A program made the translations under genes and the position numbers. Positions 1 through 6,365 of a stretch of 38,553 bases of DNA are shown here, piece by piece (the stretch's first letter is position 1; each line of letters begins with the position of its first letter). The stretch comes from a virus. Location of the stretch: positions 1 to 38,553 of the IMG/VR virus record IMGVR_UViG_3300043409_001397, one strand, 5' to 3'. The notes below the pieces were generated by a model. That model was given only the letters and a program-made list of their open reading frames with translations. It did no database searches and had not been told where the DNA came from.

Positions 1-32
1 CCTGTTATAAATTGTTCAATTGATTTATTCAT
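1..32 (-). CDS. Start of a hypothetical gene cut by the window edge
   Basis: An ATG at 30-32 on the minus strand opens a frame (Met-Asn-Lys-Ser-Ile-Glu-Gln-Phe-Ile-Thr) that runs off the left edge without a stop. It overlaps the end of the preceding membrane-protein gene by 8 nt, which fits the tight packing elsewhere in the window. Only about ten codons are visible, so neither the product nor the reality of the gene can be judged beyond context. Confidence 0.35.
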   Translation of the reverse strand, partial: MNKSIEQFIT

Positions 33-210
33 TTGGAAGTAAATTTTCAAAGTTGTTAAGAATATATGTAATTAATATCACCAATGCAGTAAAACAAGAT
101 ATGAATACTAATTGATATTGTGGATATACTATGTATAACGTCAAAGATAAGACGTTTAAGATTGTTACTATAAAAAGTAACGTAAATAAATTTCTTAGTT
201 TATTTCGCAT
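25..210 (-). CDS. Small two-helix membrane protein (61 aa)
   Basis: The protein has a basic N-terminus (MRNKLRN) followed by two hydrophobic segments at about residues 8-29 and 33-51, ending in a short polar tail. It is probably an inner-membrane protein with both ends in the cytoplasm. It overlaps the start of the 75-aa gene upstream by 11 nt and the next downstream start by 8 nt. The size and topology resemble many unrelated small phage membrane proteins, holins included. Nothing specific supports a holin role and no endolysin gene is seen nearby. Confidence 0.65.
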   Translation of the reverse strand: MRNKLRNLFTLLFIVTILNVLSLTLYIVYPQYQLVFISCFTALVILITYILNNFENLLPNE

Positions 211-427
211 ATTTTCTTATTAGTTTAAAAATTTCGTTTAAGTCGGTAAATTCGATTCCTTTCTTAGTTTCAAAGGCTATGGTAAAACCATGATTAGCTT
301 CAAATCTTTCAGTAACTCTTTTACCATTGATTTTATTAATATAAATCCACGGAAAGTTACCTGCTAATTCCATGTTTATATTTATTTTTCTTAGCCTATC
401 CACAAAGATAGTCAATTTATCTTTCAT
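200..427 (-). CDS. Conserved-looking hypothetical protein (75 aa)
   Basis: This is a small soluble protein. Its centre (GNFPWIYINKINGKRV, then ANHGF) resembles a small protein I have seen in Bacteroidetes phages and mobile elements; its function is unknown. The N-terminal 18 residues are basic and helical-looking. An internal Met at residue 19 (ATG 371-373) is preceded by an A/T-rich leader (AAATATAAAC) identical to the one before the 104-aa gene, so a shorter product is possible. A possible promoter (403-433) also lies just inside the 5' end. The longer start at 427 is kept because it leaves the usual short gap to the gene upstream. Confidence 0.75.
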   Translation of the reverse strand: MKDKLTIFVDRLRKININMELAGNFPWIYINKINGKRVTERFEANHGFTIAFETKKGIEFTDLNEIFKLIRKYAK

Positions 428-438
428 TACAAAATTGT

Positions 439-753
439 TTAGGGTAAATAATATCTCATATACTGTTCATATTCTTTACGTTTATTACGATAATCCTCTT
501 TATCTTCAAAAGGGTCATAATTAGGTTGCAAGTTAAAAACTTTAATTAACCAATAGTTAAAAACTTCATCAATTTTAAAATATGTTTGACCTTTTGTTTC
601 AATTTGTTTACCTTCGTCATTATGTATAATATAATACTCAAAATCTGGTTGTTGAGCAACTACTCGTGGATATGAGCCTATTGTATCCTTTCTTTTAAAA
701 GGAGTGTCTCTCCATTTATTAAATTCTAAAATTACTTCTCTAAATGTTTTCAT
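439..753 (-). CDS. Hypothetical protein with MKTFREVILE N-terminus (104 aa)
   Basis: Function is not recognised. The protein is soluble, rich in aromatic and charged residues, and ends in a Lys/Glu/Tyr-rich helix. Its first ten residues, MKTFREVILE, resemble the N-terminal capsid-targeting peptide of T4 internal head proteins (MKTYQEFIAE-like). That peptide is cut by the phage prohead protease after a Leu/Ile-x-Glu site, and Ile-Leu-Glu is present here. The next gene upstream also begins MKTFR. The leader AAATATAAAC directly precedes the ATG, and the gap to the upstream gene is 8 nt. Confidence 0.75.
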   Translation of the reverse strand: MKTFREVILEFNKWRDTPFKRKDTIGSYPRVVAQQPDFEYYIIHNDEGKQIETKGQTYFKIDEVFNYWLIKVFNLQPNYDPFEDKEDYRNKRKEYEQYMRYYLP

Positions 754-761
754 GTTTATAT

Positions 762-1115
762 TTAAAATTTAAAAAATCCTTTTTGAAAAAATACATCACA
801 CTCTTCTTTATTACTAAAAAGTAAGTATTTAAACCCTTCGGTGCTTTCAACTTCAATCATTGTTTTATCTAAGCAATCGTCATCTTCGATATAAATCCTC
901 TCAAACACATCAGGAAATGATATACTAATATATCTAATATATTCTTCAACATCAAAATCACGAGCATAAGAAATTTGATAATCTTGAATAACCATCACTT
1001 TAAATTCTAAAAATTCTTTGAAATGATATTCGGGATTATATAATAGATAAAATTTTAGATTCTTGGAACTATTTGTTTCAAGTGTTTGATTGAATATATC
1101 TCTAAATGTTTTCAT
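762..1115 (-). CDS. Hypothetical acidic protein, MKTFRD start (117 aa)
   Basis: No family is recognised. The protein is acidic and aromatic-rich, with no membrane segment. Its first five residues (MKTFR) are the same as those of the downstream 104-aa protein, and the DNA around both starts (ctctaaatgttttcat on the plus strand) is identical over about 16 bases. That suggests either a shared N-terminal signal or a duplicated 5' end. The rest of the two proteins does not look alike. It starts 1 nt from the stop of the upstream gene. Confidence 0.75.
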   Translation of the reverse strand: MKTFRDIFNQTLETNSSKNLKFYLLYNPEYHFKEFLEFKVMVIQDYQISYARDFDVEEYIRYISISFPDVFERIYIEDDDCLDKTMIEVESTEGFKYLLFSNKEECDVFFQKGFFKF

Positions 1116-1116
1116 C

Positions 1117-1794
1117 TTATAATAAATTTATTGGTTTATTTTCATCCCATCCTACTTGTGTGTATAATTGAGATTTAACTTTGTTCATCCAATTTAACTT
1201 AACTTGATTTTGTTCTAATTGCTCTTTAGTTGCTTTTGGGTCTAATTCAAGTCTAACTTTATTTGCTTGGTAAAATGAATCAAAAATTCTATTATGAATA
1301 AAATCTTCTATTGAATCAAATGAATCAATTTGTTGCCAATCTAATATCCAACATGGATGTTCTAATTTTCTATTAGTCCAATGATGTCTTGTTTGATAGT
1401 AAACAAATTCTATTGCTATTTTATCAAATTTATTAATATAGATTTTATATTTATTAATTTTGAAAATAGTTGATAAATCTTGGGATAGATAATATTTATG
1501 GTCGGTATCATCTTTCCAAGAAATTCTTTTAGTATTATGAATTATTTTTGGTTTAACCTCAACAAAAGTTTCTACAATTGGTTTGGTCTTTCTAAAAACA
1601 TCCTTTATTCTATATTCGTTCAAGTTTAAATAAGAAAGTATTTTCCATAAACTATTATCAACATACTGTTGGTATCTTACTTCATGGGTGAATTTATCAT
1701 TATTATAAATTCTTGATATTTTTAGATTATATATATCTTCCCAATCCTTTCCATTAAATCTATAATATTTAATATTCGACATTACTCCAATCAT
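1117..1794 (-). CDS. Hypothetical protein (225 aa)
   Basis: No known family was recognised. The protein is soluble, basic and rich in Tyr, Trp, Lys and Ile, without obvious motifs; the C-terminal third is helical and charged. Two starts are possible. The first Met (1794) follows AAATTTT, a leader seen before several other genes here, and overlaps the upstream glycosyltransferase by 26 nt. The fifth residue is also Met (1782) and would cut the overlap to 14 nt. The first is kept because of its leader. Lying directly after a glycosyltransferase gene, it is probably co-translated with it. Confidence 0.75.
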   Translation of the reverse strand: MIGVMSNIKYYRFNGKDWEDIYNLKISRIYNNDKFTHEVRYQQYVDNSLWKILSYLNLNEYRIKDVFRKTKPIVETFVEVKPKIIHNTKRISWKDDTDHKYYLSQDLSTIFKINKYKIYINKFDKIAIEFVYYQTRHHWTNRKLEHPCWILDWQQIDSFDSIEDFIHNRIFDSFYQANKVRLELDPKATKEQLEQNQVKLNWMNKVKSQLYTQVGWDENKPINLL

Positions 1795-2533
1795 AAAATT
1801 TAGTTAGCCATTTACTTTCTCCATGTGTAGCAACTGGTTCTATTGGAGTTGCTAATGTTAATTGATTATTGATAGTTAGTTCTTTAAACATATCATAGTC
1901 TCGTGGATAAGTTCCTGTTGTATGTTTTCTAAAAACATTTTCGTATTGTTTTAAAGTTTTTACTTTACAAGCAAATGTCATTGTAGTAGAATCTGTTAGC
2001 ATCCAATGACCAAGTTCTCCTTGATAGATTTTAGTCATATATCCACCGTTAGTATCTACATTTGGATTACCGCCTTTTGATGGTGGTAGGAATTTATCAG
2101 GATGATTGTATAAAGATACAATATCAAAATTCATATTGTTTAATCCATCTAAAATCCATTTATAAGAGTTTGGTCTATGTAGATAATCATTTTCTACAAA
2201 ATAAACAATTTCTTCATCATCTTCAATTTTAAGAGCTAAGTCTAAAGCGTAATTGAAAGATTCCGCTCCGTTTCCAAAGTAAACATTTTCCAATACTACA
2301 CGATAAAAAAGTTCCGAATTTAACAATAAAGTTTGATATTTTTCAATCTCTTTATCAGTATATTCATTAATATCAAAATCTTTAATATCAGAGATTAAAG
2401 TAGTTTTTACATCTTCGTTATCATTAACAAAAATTTTCAAAAAATTATCCAAACAATTCTTATTATTGATATAATCAGGTTTATCCTTTTTATACCCTGC
2501 TTTACTTGGTGAAATTCTATAAAATATTTTCAT
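1769..2533 (-). CDS. GT-A-like glycosyltransferase (254 aa)
   Basis: This is probably a GT-A-fold glycosyltransferase. The N-terminus (MKIFYRIS then CLDNFLKIF) is followed by a nucleotide-sugar-binding-like region. An acidic ENDY motif at residues 114-117, in YFVENDYLHRPN, sits where a metal-binding DxD motif would be. It is followed by SLYNHPDK and, near residue 185, by TDSTTMTFA. This order resembles a glycosyltransferase family I recall from bacteria and phages; the donor and acceptor are unknown. There is no signal peptide or membrane segment, so it should act in the infected cell's cytoplasm. It is the third glycosyltransferase in the window, but in a different transcription unit from the other two. 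Confidence 0.7.
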   Translation of the reverse strand: MKIFYRISPSKAGYKKDKPDYINNKNCLDNFLKIFVNDNEDVKTTLISDIKDFDINEYTDKEIEKYQTLLLNSELFYRVVLENVYFGNGAESFNYALDLALKIEDDEEIVYFVENDYLHRPNSYKWILDGLNNMNFDIVSLYNHPDKFLPPSKGGNPNVDTNGGYMTKIYQGELGHWMLTDSTTMTFACKVKTLKQYENVFRKHTTGTYPRDYDMFKELTINNQLTLATPIEPVATHGESKWLTKFYDWSNVEY

Positions 2534-2756
2534 GTTCTAATGCTTCTTGTTTAGTTAAATAACATCTATCAATACTAATTTGTTTCTTAAAATCTTCTTC
2601 ATCTAAATCACTTTCAACTACTACTAAAAAATTTGAACTATGAGTTTTGTAATAAACATAGCCATGATTAATTTTGATGGGTTGTATTTCAAAAATGTCC
2701 ATGTTTCCATCATATCCTACACTATAAATTTCATTTGGATATTTGTATTTTTTCAT
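2517..2756 (-). CDS. Hypothetical protein (79 aa)
   Basis: This small soluble protein is not recognised. The N-terminal half looks like beta strands (Tyr/Ile/Val-rich with glycines) and the C-terminal half is acidic and helical. It overlaps the upstream 146-aa gene by 4 nt through an ATGA junction and the glycosyltransferase gene downstream by 17 nt, so translation is probably coupled. An opposite-strand reading frame covers part of it but shows no coding character. Confidence 0.7.
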   Translation of the reverse strand: MKKYKYPNEIYSVGYDGNMDIFEIQPIKINHGYVYYKTHSSNFLVVVESDLDEEDFKKQISIDRCYLTKQEALEHENIL

Positions 2757-3193
2757 ACAATAGTTGTTTTAGTTTTTAAAACTTTATTATCAATTATTTG
2801 TTTAATTTTATCTAAAGAGTAAGAATATTGGTGACAAGTATCATAATCAACATTCTTAATAACATCACTTACATCTACATACATAGGTTTTAGTTTAAGT
2901 GTTTCTACATAATAGTCATTATCCATTACTTTGATTACACGATGATTTTTATAAGAATATTTAAACTCAAAAAGTAAATAATCATGTATATATTGTTGAG
3001 CAATTTCTTTGGAAGAAAAATGTTTTACATTATTATTTATATAACATACACCCGAATATTTTAATATATGAGCATTTGGAATATTACAATCAAACCACCA
3101 AAATAGAAATCTTTTTTGAATGATATAAGAAGTTTTAACAACTTCACCTAAACCATTTGTTGTTTCTTGTTTTACTATTCTAAATTTTTTCAT
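2753..3193 (-). CDS. Hypothetical protein (146 aa)
   Basis: No family is recognised. The first third (MKKFRIVKQETT, then YIIQKRFLFWWFDC) reads as beta hairpins with a cluster of aromatics rather than a membrane helix. The rest alternates short strands and helices and contains several His, Cys and Tyr residues without a clear metal-binding spacing. It ends in an ATGA overlap with the following gene and is the second gene after the promoter at about 3.6 kb. Confidence 0.7.
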   Translation of the reverse strand: MKKFRIVKQETTNGLGEVVKTSYIIQKRFLFWWFDCNIPNAHILKYSGVCYINNNVKHFSSKEIAQQYIHDYLLFEFKYSYKNHRVIKVMDNDYYVETLKLKPMYVDVSDVIKNVDYDTCHQYSYSLDKIKQIIDNKVLKTKTTIV

Positions 3194-3208
3194 AAGATTT
3201 GTTTGAGG

Positions 3209-3562
3209 TTAATATTGCCAAATTTGACATTCGGTAATGTCATATCCTTTATAAAAACCGAGAGAGTCACTTATTCTAAGAATCAAGTTATCACTATAAT
3301 AACCATTGTTGTCGGCATAAGCAGGTATTCTAATAGGAAACCCATTAATAGGAATCAATTCAATTCCATAACCTTCTACTCTTTTAAAGAAGTTATCATT
3401 TGATAAATCAAATTCCAAACCTTCAAAATCTTCTAAGGTTAAATCATTAAACCATAAATAATGAGATTCACAACAGTCTTGGTCGTGGTAGGAATTTAAA
3501 ATAATTCCATTATCAAAAACAATTTGTTCACTTTCTAATTTTACTACTTTTAATTTGTTCAT
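3209..3562 (-). CDS. Hypothetical protein, first gene after the 3.6-kb promoter (117 aa)
   Basis: This soluble, acidic protein is not recognised. It contains an early HDQDCCESHYLWF cluster, which might bind metal but fits no motif I know. It is the first gene of the last transcription unit. The -7 element of the Bacteroidetes-type promoter lies 28 nt upstream of the ATG, giving a short A/T-rich 5' leader (AAATTTAAACATAAAACAAAT) without a Shine-Dalgarno sequence. An opposite-strand frame over the same DNA is treated as a shadow. Confidence 0.72.
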   Translation of the reverse strand: MNKLKVVKLESEQIVFDNGIILNSYHDQDCCESHYLWFNDLTLEDFEGLEFDLSNDNFFKRVEGYGIELIPINGFPIRIPAYADNNGYYSDNLILRISDSLGFYKGYDITECQIWQY

Positions 3563-3589
3563 ATTTGTTTTATGTTTAAATTTCTTCTA

Positions 3590-3621
3590 CAAAGTTAATT
3601 AATTAAAAGATATTATCCAAA
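3590..3621 (-). promoter_or_regulatory. Bacteroidetes-type promoter for the last small-gene unit
   Basis: Read on the minus strand, TTTG (3618-3621) is followed after exactly 20 nt by TAACTTTG (3590-3597). This matches the known Bacteroidetes vegetative promoter form TTTG / TAnnTTTG. It lies in the only real gap between 3562 and 3632, directly downstream of an intrinsic terminator and upstream of the 117-aa gene. The predicted transcription start is a few bases below 3590. Confidence 0.8.
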
Positions 3622-3648
3622 TAAAAAAGAATCAATTTCTTGATTCTT
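3622..3648 (-). terminator. Intrinsic terminator overlapping a stop codon
   Basis: On the minus strand AAGAATCAA - GAAA - TTGATTCTT forms a perfect 9-bp stem (3640-3648 paired with 3627-3635) with a GAAA tetraloop, followed by a run of T (six T from 3628 to 3623). The TGA stop of the 104-aa gene (3632-3634) lies inside the descending arm, so the terminator is built into the end of the coding sequence. Confidence 0.85.
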
Positions 3649-3946
3649 CAAAAATTTTTTGTTCTATTGTTATAACTCCATTTTCTCGTTTGATAACTCT
3701 AAACCAAAGGTCGGGATTTATTTCTTCTCTTGAAAGATAATAAAGCATCTCTCCGCTATAACAATGACTCCATATATAGAATTTATTATTCATAGCATCA
3801 TATCTTAAAAACTCTTGGTTATCAATAATATAATGAGTTGGAAATAATACATAATATATAAATTTAAGCCATTTAGGAGGAACTACACCTACTTCTATAT
3901 TAAAGAAGTCTCTAATGGCTCTTAAAAATTTTAATCTTCTATTCAT
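3632..3946 (-). CDS. Hypothetical protein (104 aa), last gene before a terminator
   Basis: This protein is not recognised. The N-terminus is basic (MNRRLKFLRAIRDFF), followed by a moderately hydrophobic stretch (about residues 24-40, WLKFIYYVLFPTHYII). That stretch may be a membrane-associated helix but is short and contains His and Tyr. Its stop codon sits within the stem of the intrinsic terminator that closes this transcription unit. The start overlaps the gene upstream by 8 nt. Confidence 0.7.
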   Translation of the reverse strand: MNRRLKFLRAIRDFFNIEVGVVPPKWLKFIYYVLFPTHYIIDNQEFLRYDAMNNKFYIWSHCYSGEMLYYLSREEINPDLWFRVIKRENGVITIEQKIFEESRN

Positions 3947-4235
3947 TTGGATAAAATTTATTCAAAAATTCTTGGTATGAAATAATTTGTTTTAGTTGAT
4001 ATTCTCTTTGCGAATCATTTAATTTTTCAAAATATTTGATTGCTCTTGACCTATCAAAATCGTTTCCATGATACAAAATATGTTTAAATACATCATAAAT
4101 CAATAAATTTTCATTTTTTAAGATTGGATGATTAGGAATATTGTTTCTATCTTGTTCAATCTTTTCTAATTTATCTTTTATTGAATTTATGTAATTATTA
4201 TATTCTTGTAGTCTGTCCATATCACTTAAAAGCAT
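3939..4235 (-). CDS. Hypothetical helical protein (98 aa)
   Basis: No family is recognised. The protein is strongly helical and charged (for example INSIKDKLEKIEQDRNN), has no membrane segment, and could form a short coiled coil in its first 35 residues. It overlaps the gene upstream by 14 nt and the gene downstream by 8 nt, consistent with coupled translation within the thyA-containing unit. Confidence 0.7.
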   Translation of the reverse strand: MLLSDMDRLQEYNNYINSIKDKLEKIEQDRNNIPNHPILKNENLLIYDVFKHILYHGNDFDRSRAIKYFEKLNDSQREYQLKQIISYQEFLNKFYPNE

Positions 4236-4473
4236 TTTGATGTTTCAATAATTTTAACAAGAATAAAACTCTTTTTAAACTCTTTTGTGATGAATTGACT
4301 AATAACGGTTGTATTATCTTGTTTATTTTACAATCGTATTCAAGTTCTATTTTTCTATTATGTTTAGAACTCTTCTCTAATAATTTGTATAAAGAAGGTC
4401 TTGTAACAAATTTAATTTTTTGATATAGATTATTTACAAGATATTGTCTATAAAGAGTTTTATTGAATTTCAT
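4222..4473 (-). CDS. Basic hypothetical protein (83 aa)
   Basis: The protein is highly basic (many Lys and Arg, few acidic residues) and helical, with segments such as KSSKHNRKIE and KSLKRVLFLLKLLKHQ. Such a composition could suit nucleic-acid binding, but no motif was recognised and this is inference. It follows thyA by 5 nt; its ATG is preceded by the A/T-rich leader TTAATAAAC. Confidence 0.65.
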   Translation of the reverse strand: MKFNKTLYRQYLVNNLYQKIKFVTRPSLYKLLEKSSKHNRKIELEYDCKINKIIQPLLVNSSQKSLKRVLFLLKLLKHQNAFK

Positions 4474-4478
4474 GTTTA

Positions 4479-5552
4479 TTAATTTGATAATGGAATATAC
4501 ATTTTAGGATGATGTTGATAATTACTTAGTGTAAAATCTTTCCATTCATACTCGGTAATATCATGTACTTGTCTATAATTTAATGATAGAGTTGGTAATT
4601 GATAAGGTTCTCTTGTTAATAATTCGTTAGCCATTGGAATTTGGTCTTTATAGATATGAATATCTCCAAATGAACCAATTATTTCTTCGGGAATCATATT
4701 TGTTACTTGACATAACATCATTAGTAACATTGAATAAGAAATAATATTAGTTGGAATACCTAATAATGTATCACCACTTCTTTGAATCCATTTTAAAGAC
4801 ATTGCTCGTTGTGGGATAAATAAATTAGTCATATTAATATAAAAATCTAAAGTGTCGTTTTCGTTAATATTCTTTACACCTTGATTAGTTAATTTATGAG
4901 TAATTTTGTACATTAAAAATTCATCTTTATGATTTTGTGGCAATAAATCAAATCTCTCTTGATATTTTAATTTTCTTGTATAGATTTGAAACATTACATG
5001 ACAAGGTGGAAGAAGAGTTTGTTCAACTAAACTTGGATTCCAAGCGGTCACTAATATTCTTCTTGAATCTGGATTTGAGAGGACATTGTTGACTAAGTTT
5101 TTTATTTGGTCTACTGGAAAATCCCCTCTTTCGTCACAAATACCATCGTTAAATCTTCTCCATTGGTCTCCGTACAAACCATCAGCATCTCCTGCTACAT
5201 CGCTAAAAGATTTATCAATTAAAATTTTATCACAAAATTCTTCTTTGGTTAACCCGTTTTGGGTAAATTTATCTTTGTAATCTTTATAAAAATCTCCAAC
5301 CCAAATCGTGCAATTATTTTCCAATAACCATTTTAAATCAGTTCTACCTAATAAAAACCATTTGAGTTCAGTAAAAGCAGTTTTTAAAGATATTTGTCTT
5401 GTAGTAAACAAAGGAAAACCATCTTTAAAATTATGTCTTAATTCTCTACCAAATAAAGACAAAGTACCAGTACCAGTTCTATCATCTTTATCATTACCAT
5501 TTTCTAAAATATCTTTAATTAAATCAAGATATTGTTGTTCTACTTTATTCAT
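4479..5552 (-). CDS. thyA: Thymidylate synthase (ThyA family) with large insertions
   Basis: It converts dUMP to dTMP using methylenetetrahydrofolate. ThyA landmarks are all present: DRTGTGTLS (Arg25), DSRRILVTAWNP (163-174), catalytic Cys184 in LPPCH, QRSGD (257-261), Asn269 in GIPTNI and the HIY pair (299-301). Asn269 is the residue that selects dUMP. The dCMP-hydroxymethylase branch carries Asp there, so this is not a T4 gp42-type enzyme by that criterion. At 357 aa it is far longer than the usual 264 or so. Extra sequence lies at about 88-122 and again at about 193-247, before QRSGD. A hydroxymethyl-dUMP synthase role cannot be excluded by eye. It sits between a 108-aa gene and a basic 83-aa gene. 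Confidence 0.95.
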   Translation of the reverse strand: MNKVEQQYLDLIKDILENGNDKDDRTGTGTLSLFGRELRHNFKDGFPLFTTRQISLKTAFTELKWFLLGRTDLKWLLENNCTIWVGDFYKDYKDKFTQNGLTKEEFCDKILIDKSFSDVAGDADGLYGDQWRRFNDGICDERGDFPVDQIKNLVNNVLSNPDSRRILVTAWNPSLVEQTLLPPCHVMFQIYTRKLKYQERFDLLPQNHKDEFLMYKITHKLTNQGVKNINENDTLDFYINMTNLFIPQRAMSLKWIQRSGDTLLGIPTNIISYSMLLMMLCQVTNMIPEEIIGSFGDIHIYKDQIPMANELLTREPYQLPTLSLNYRQVHDITEYEWKDFTLSNYQHHPKMYIPLSN

Positions 5553-5557
5553 AAAAT

Positions 5558-5884
5558 TTATTTATTTTTTTCTAAAAGGTAATCTCTATATTCTAAATCT
5601 TCAACATGAAACCAATCTTTTTCATCATACATCTCCTCCAATGTGGGAACACCTTTGGTAATCAATAATCTATCAATATCATCAAGAGTTTCGTAAATAT
5701 CACCATAACTCTTTGTTGTAAATTGAGTATTTTCATCAATATAACTTGCTAAAAGTCTATATGATAAATCAAAATAATCGTCAAAATGATATTCTAAATA
5801 TCTATGTCCATTATGTATGTGTATATTAACGTTTAATTTTGATAAAGATAATAATCTTTTACTAAGCGAATCTATATTAGTCAT
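5558..5884 (-). CDS. Hypothetical acidic protein (108 aa)
   Basis: No family is recognised. The protein is acidic and aromatic-rich, with a basic/hydrophobic N-terminus (MTNIDSLSKRLLSLSKLNVN) and a His-rich patch (NIHIHNGHRY). No membrane segment is seen. It overlaps the zinc-ribbon gene upstream by 8 nt and ends 5 nt before thyA, so it belongs to the same transcription unit. Confidence 0.72.
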   Translation of the reverse strand: MTNIDSLSKRLLSLSKLNVNIHIHNGHRYLEYHFDDYFDLSYRLLASYIDENTQFTTKSYGDIYETLDDIDRLLITKGVPTLEEMYDEKDWFHVEDLEYRDYLLEKNK

Positions 5885-6269
5885 TTTTGTCAGTTTCAGT
5901 TAAAATTTCATTAATTCTTAAATACAATCTACTAAAATCTTCAAATTTAAACTTTTCACTTGGAATAGTTTCTTTACCTAAATCACTTTTTTTAATAATT
6001 TGATAAATTGGTTCATCTTGGTCTTGATTTAAAAATACTAAATGAGTTCCTAAATCATTAAAATAAGGAATAAACAATTCTCCTTCATCGGTTTTTAGTG
6101 TTAAATCTTGATAGATATTTGGTAGTGATTCTAAATAATCAATAGCTTCTTGTTTACCATAAGCAAGAGTAGTATTTCCTCTACCACAAGTTAGACATTG
6201 TTGAAACTTTTCGATTGAAATAAAAGAGTTTGAAAGTCCACAAGGACACGAGTTTGTTAAATTATTCAT
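5877..6269 (-). CDS. Protein with an N-terminal zinc ribbon (130 aa)
   Basis: Four cysteines at residues 8, 10, 25 and 28 (CPC...CLTC, followed by GRG) form a zinc-ribbon-like knuckle pair at the N-terminus. The remainder is an alternating strand/helix domain with no recognised catalytic motif. Zinc ribbons of this kind usually bind nucleic acid or protein; the role here is unknown. It is the first gene after the long intergenic hairpin at 6296-6354 and heads the short group zinc ribbon - 108 aa - thyA. Its ATG is preceded by AACAATTAAATA, without a Shine-Dalgarno sequence. Confidence 0.75.
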   Translation of the reverse strand: MNNLTNSCPCGLSNSFISIEKFQQCLTCGRGNTTLAYGKQEAIDYLESLPNIYQDLTLKTDEGELFIPYFNDLGTHLVFLNQDQDEPIYQIIKKSDLGKETIPSEKFKFEDFSRLYLRINEILTETDKND

Positions 6270-6295
6270 TATTTAATTGTTGTTTATTTTGGTTC

Positions 6296-6354
6296 TAAGA
6301 CACTATCTTTATAAAGTAATAGTATTTATCATCTTTTATAAAAATAATGTCTTA
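6296..6354 (-). promoter_or_regulatory. Long imperfect inverted repeat (predicted mRNA stem-loop)
   Basis: In the 96-nt gap between a glycosyltransferase gene and the zinc-ribbon gene, arms 6296-6316 and 6333-6354 pair over about 20 bp around a 16-nt loop. The two imperfect positions are C/A mismatches in plus-strand RNA but U-G wobbles in the transcribed minus-strand RNA, with one bulged base at the loop end. The stem is followed by GAACCAAAAT, not a T-run, so it is not a standard terminator. It may be a processing, stability or regulatory structure. No TTTG/TAnnTTTG promoter is seen in this gap. Confidence 0.6.
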
Positions 6355-6365
6355 AAAATGATTTT

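Noticed and set aside
25-210. Two-helix 61-aa membrane protein as a holin
   Set aside because: Size and topology alone are too common; no endolysin or other lysis gene is adjacent.
4479-5552. ThyA homolog as a dCMP hydroxymethylase (T4 gp42 type)
   Set aside because: The residue that distinguishes dUMP from dCMP is Asn (Asn269), not Asp, so thymidylate synthase is the better call.
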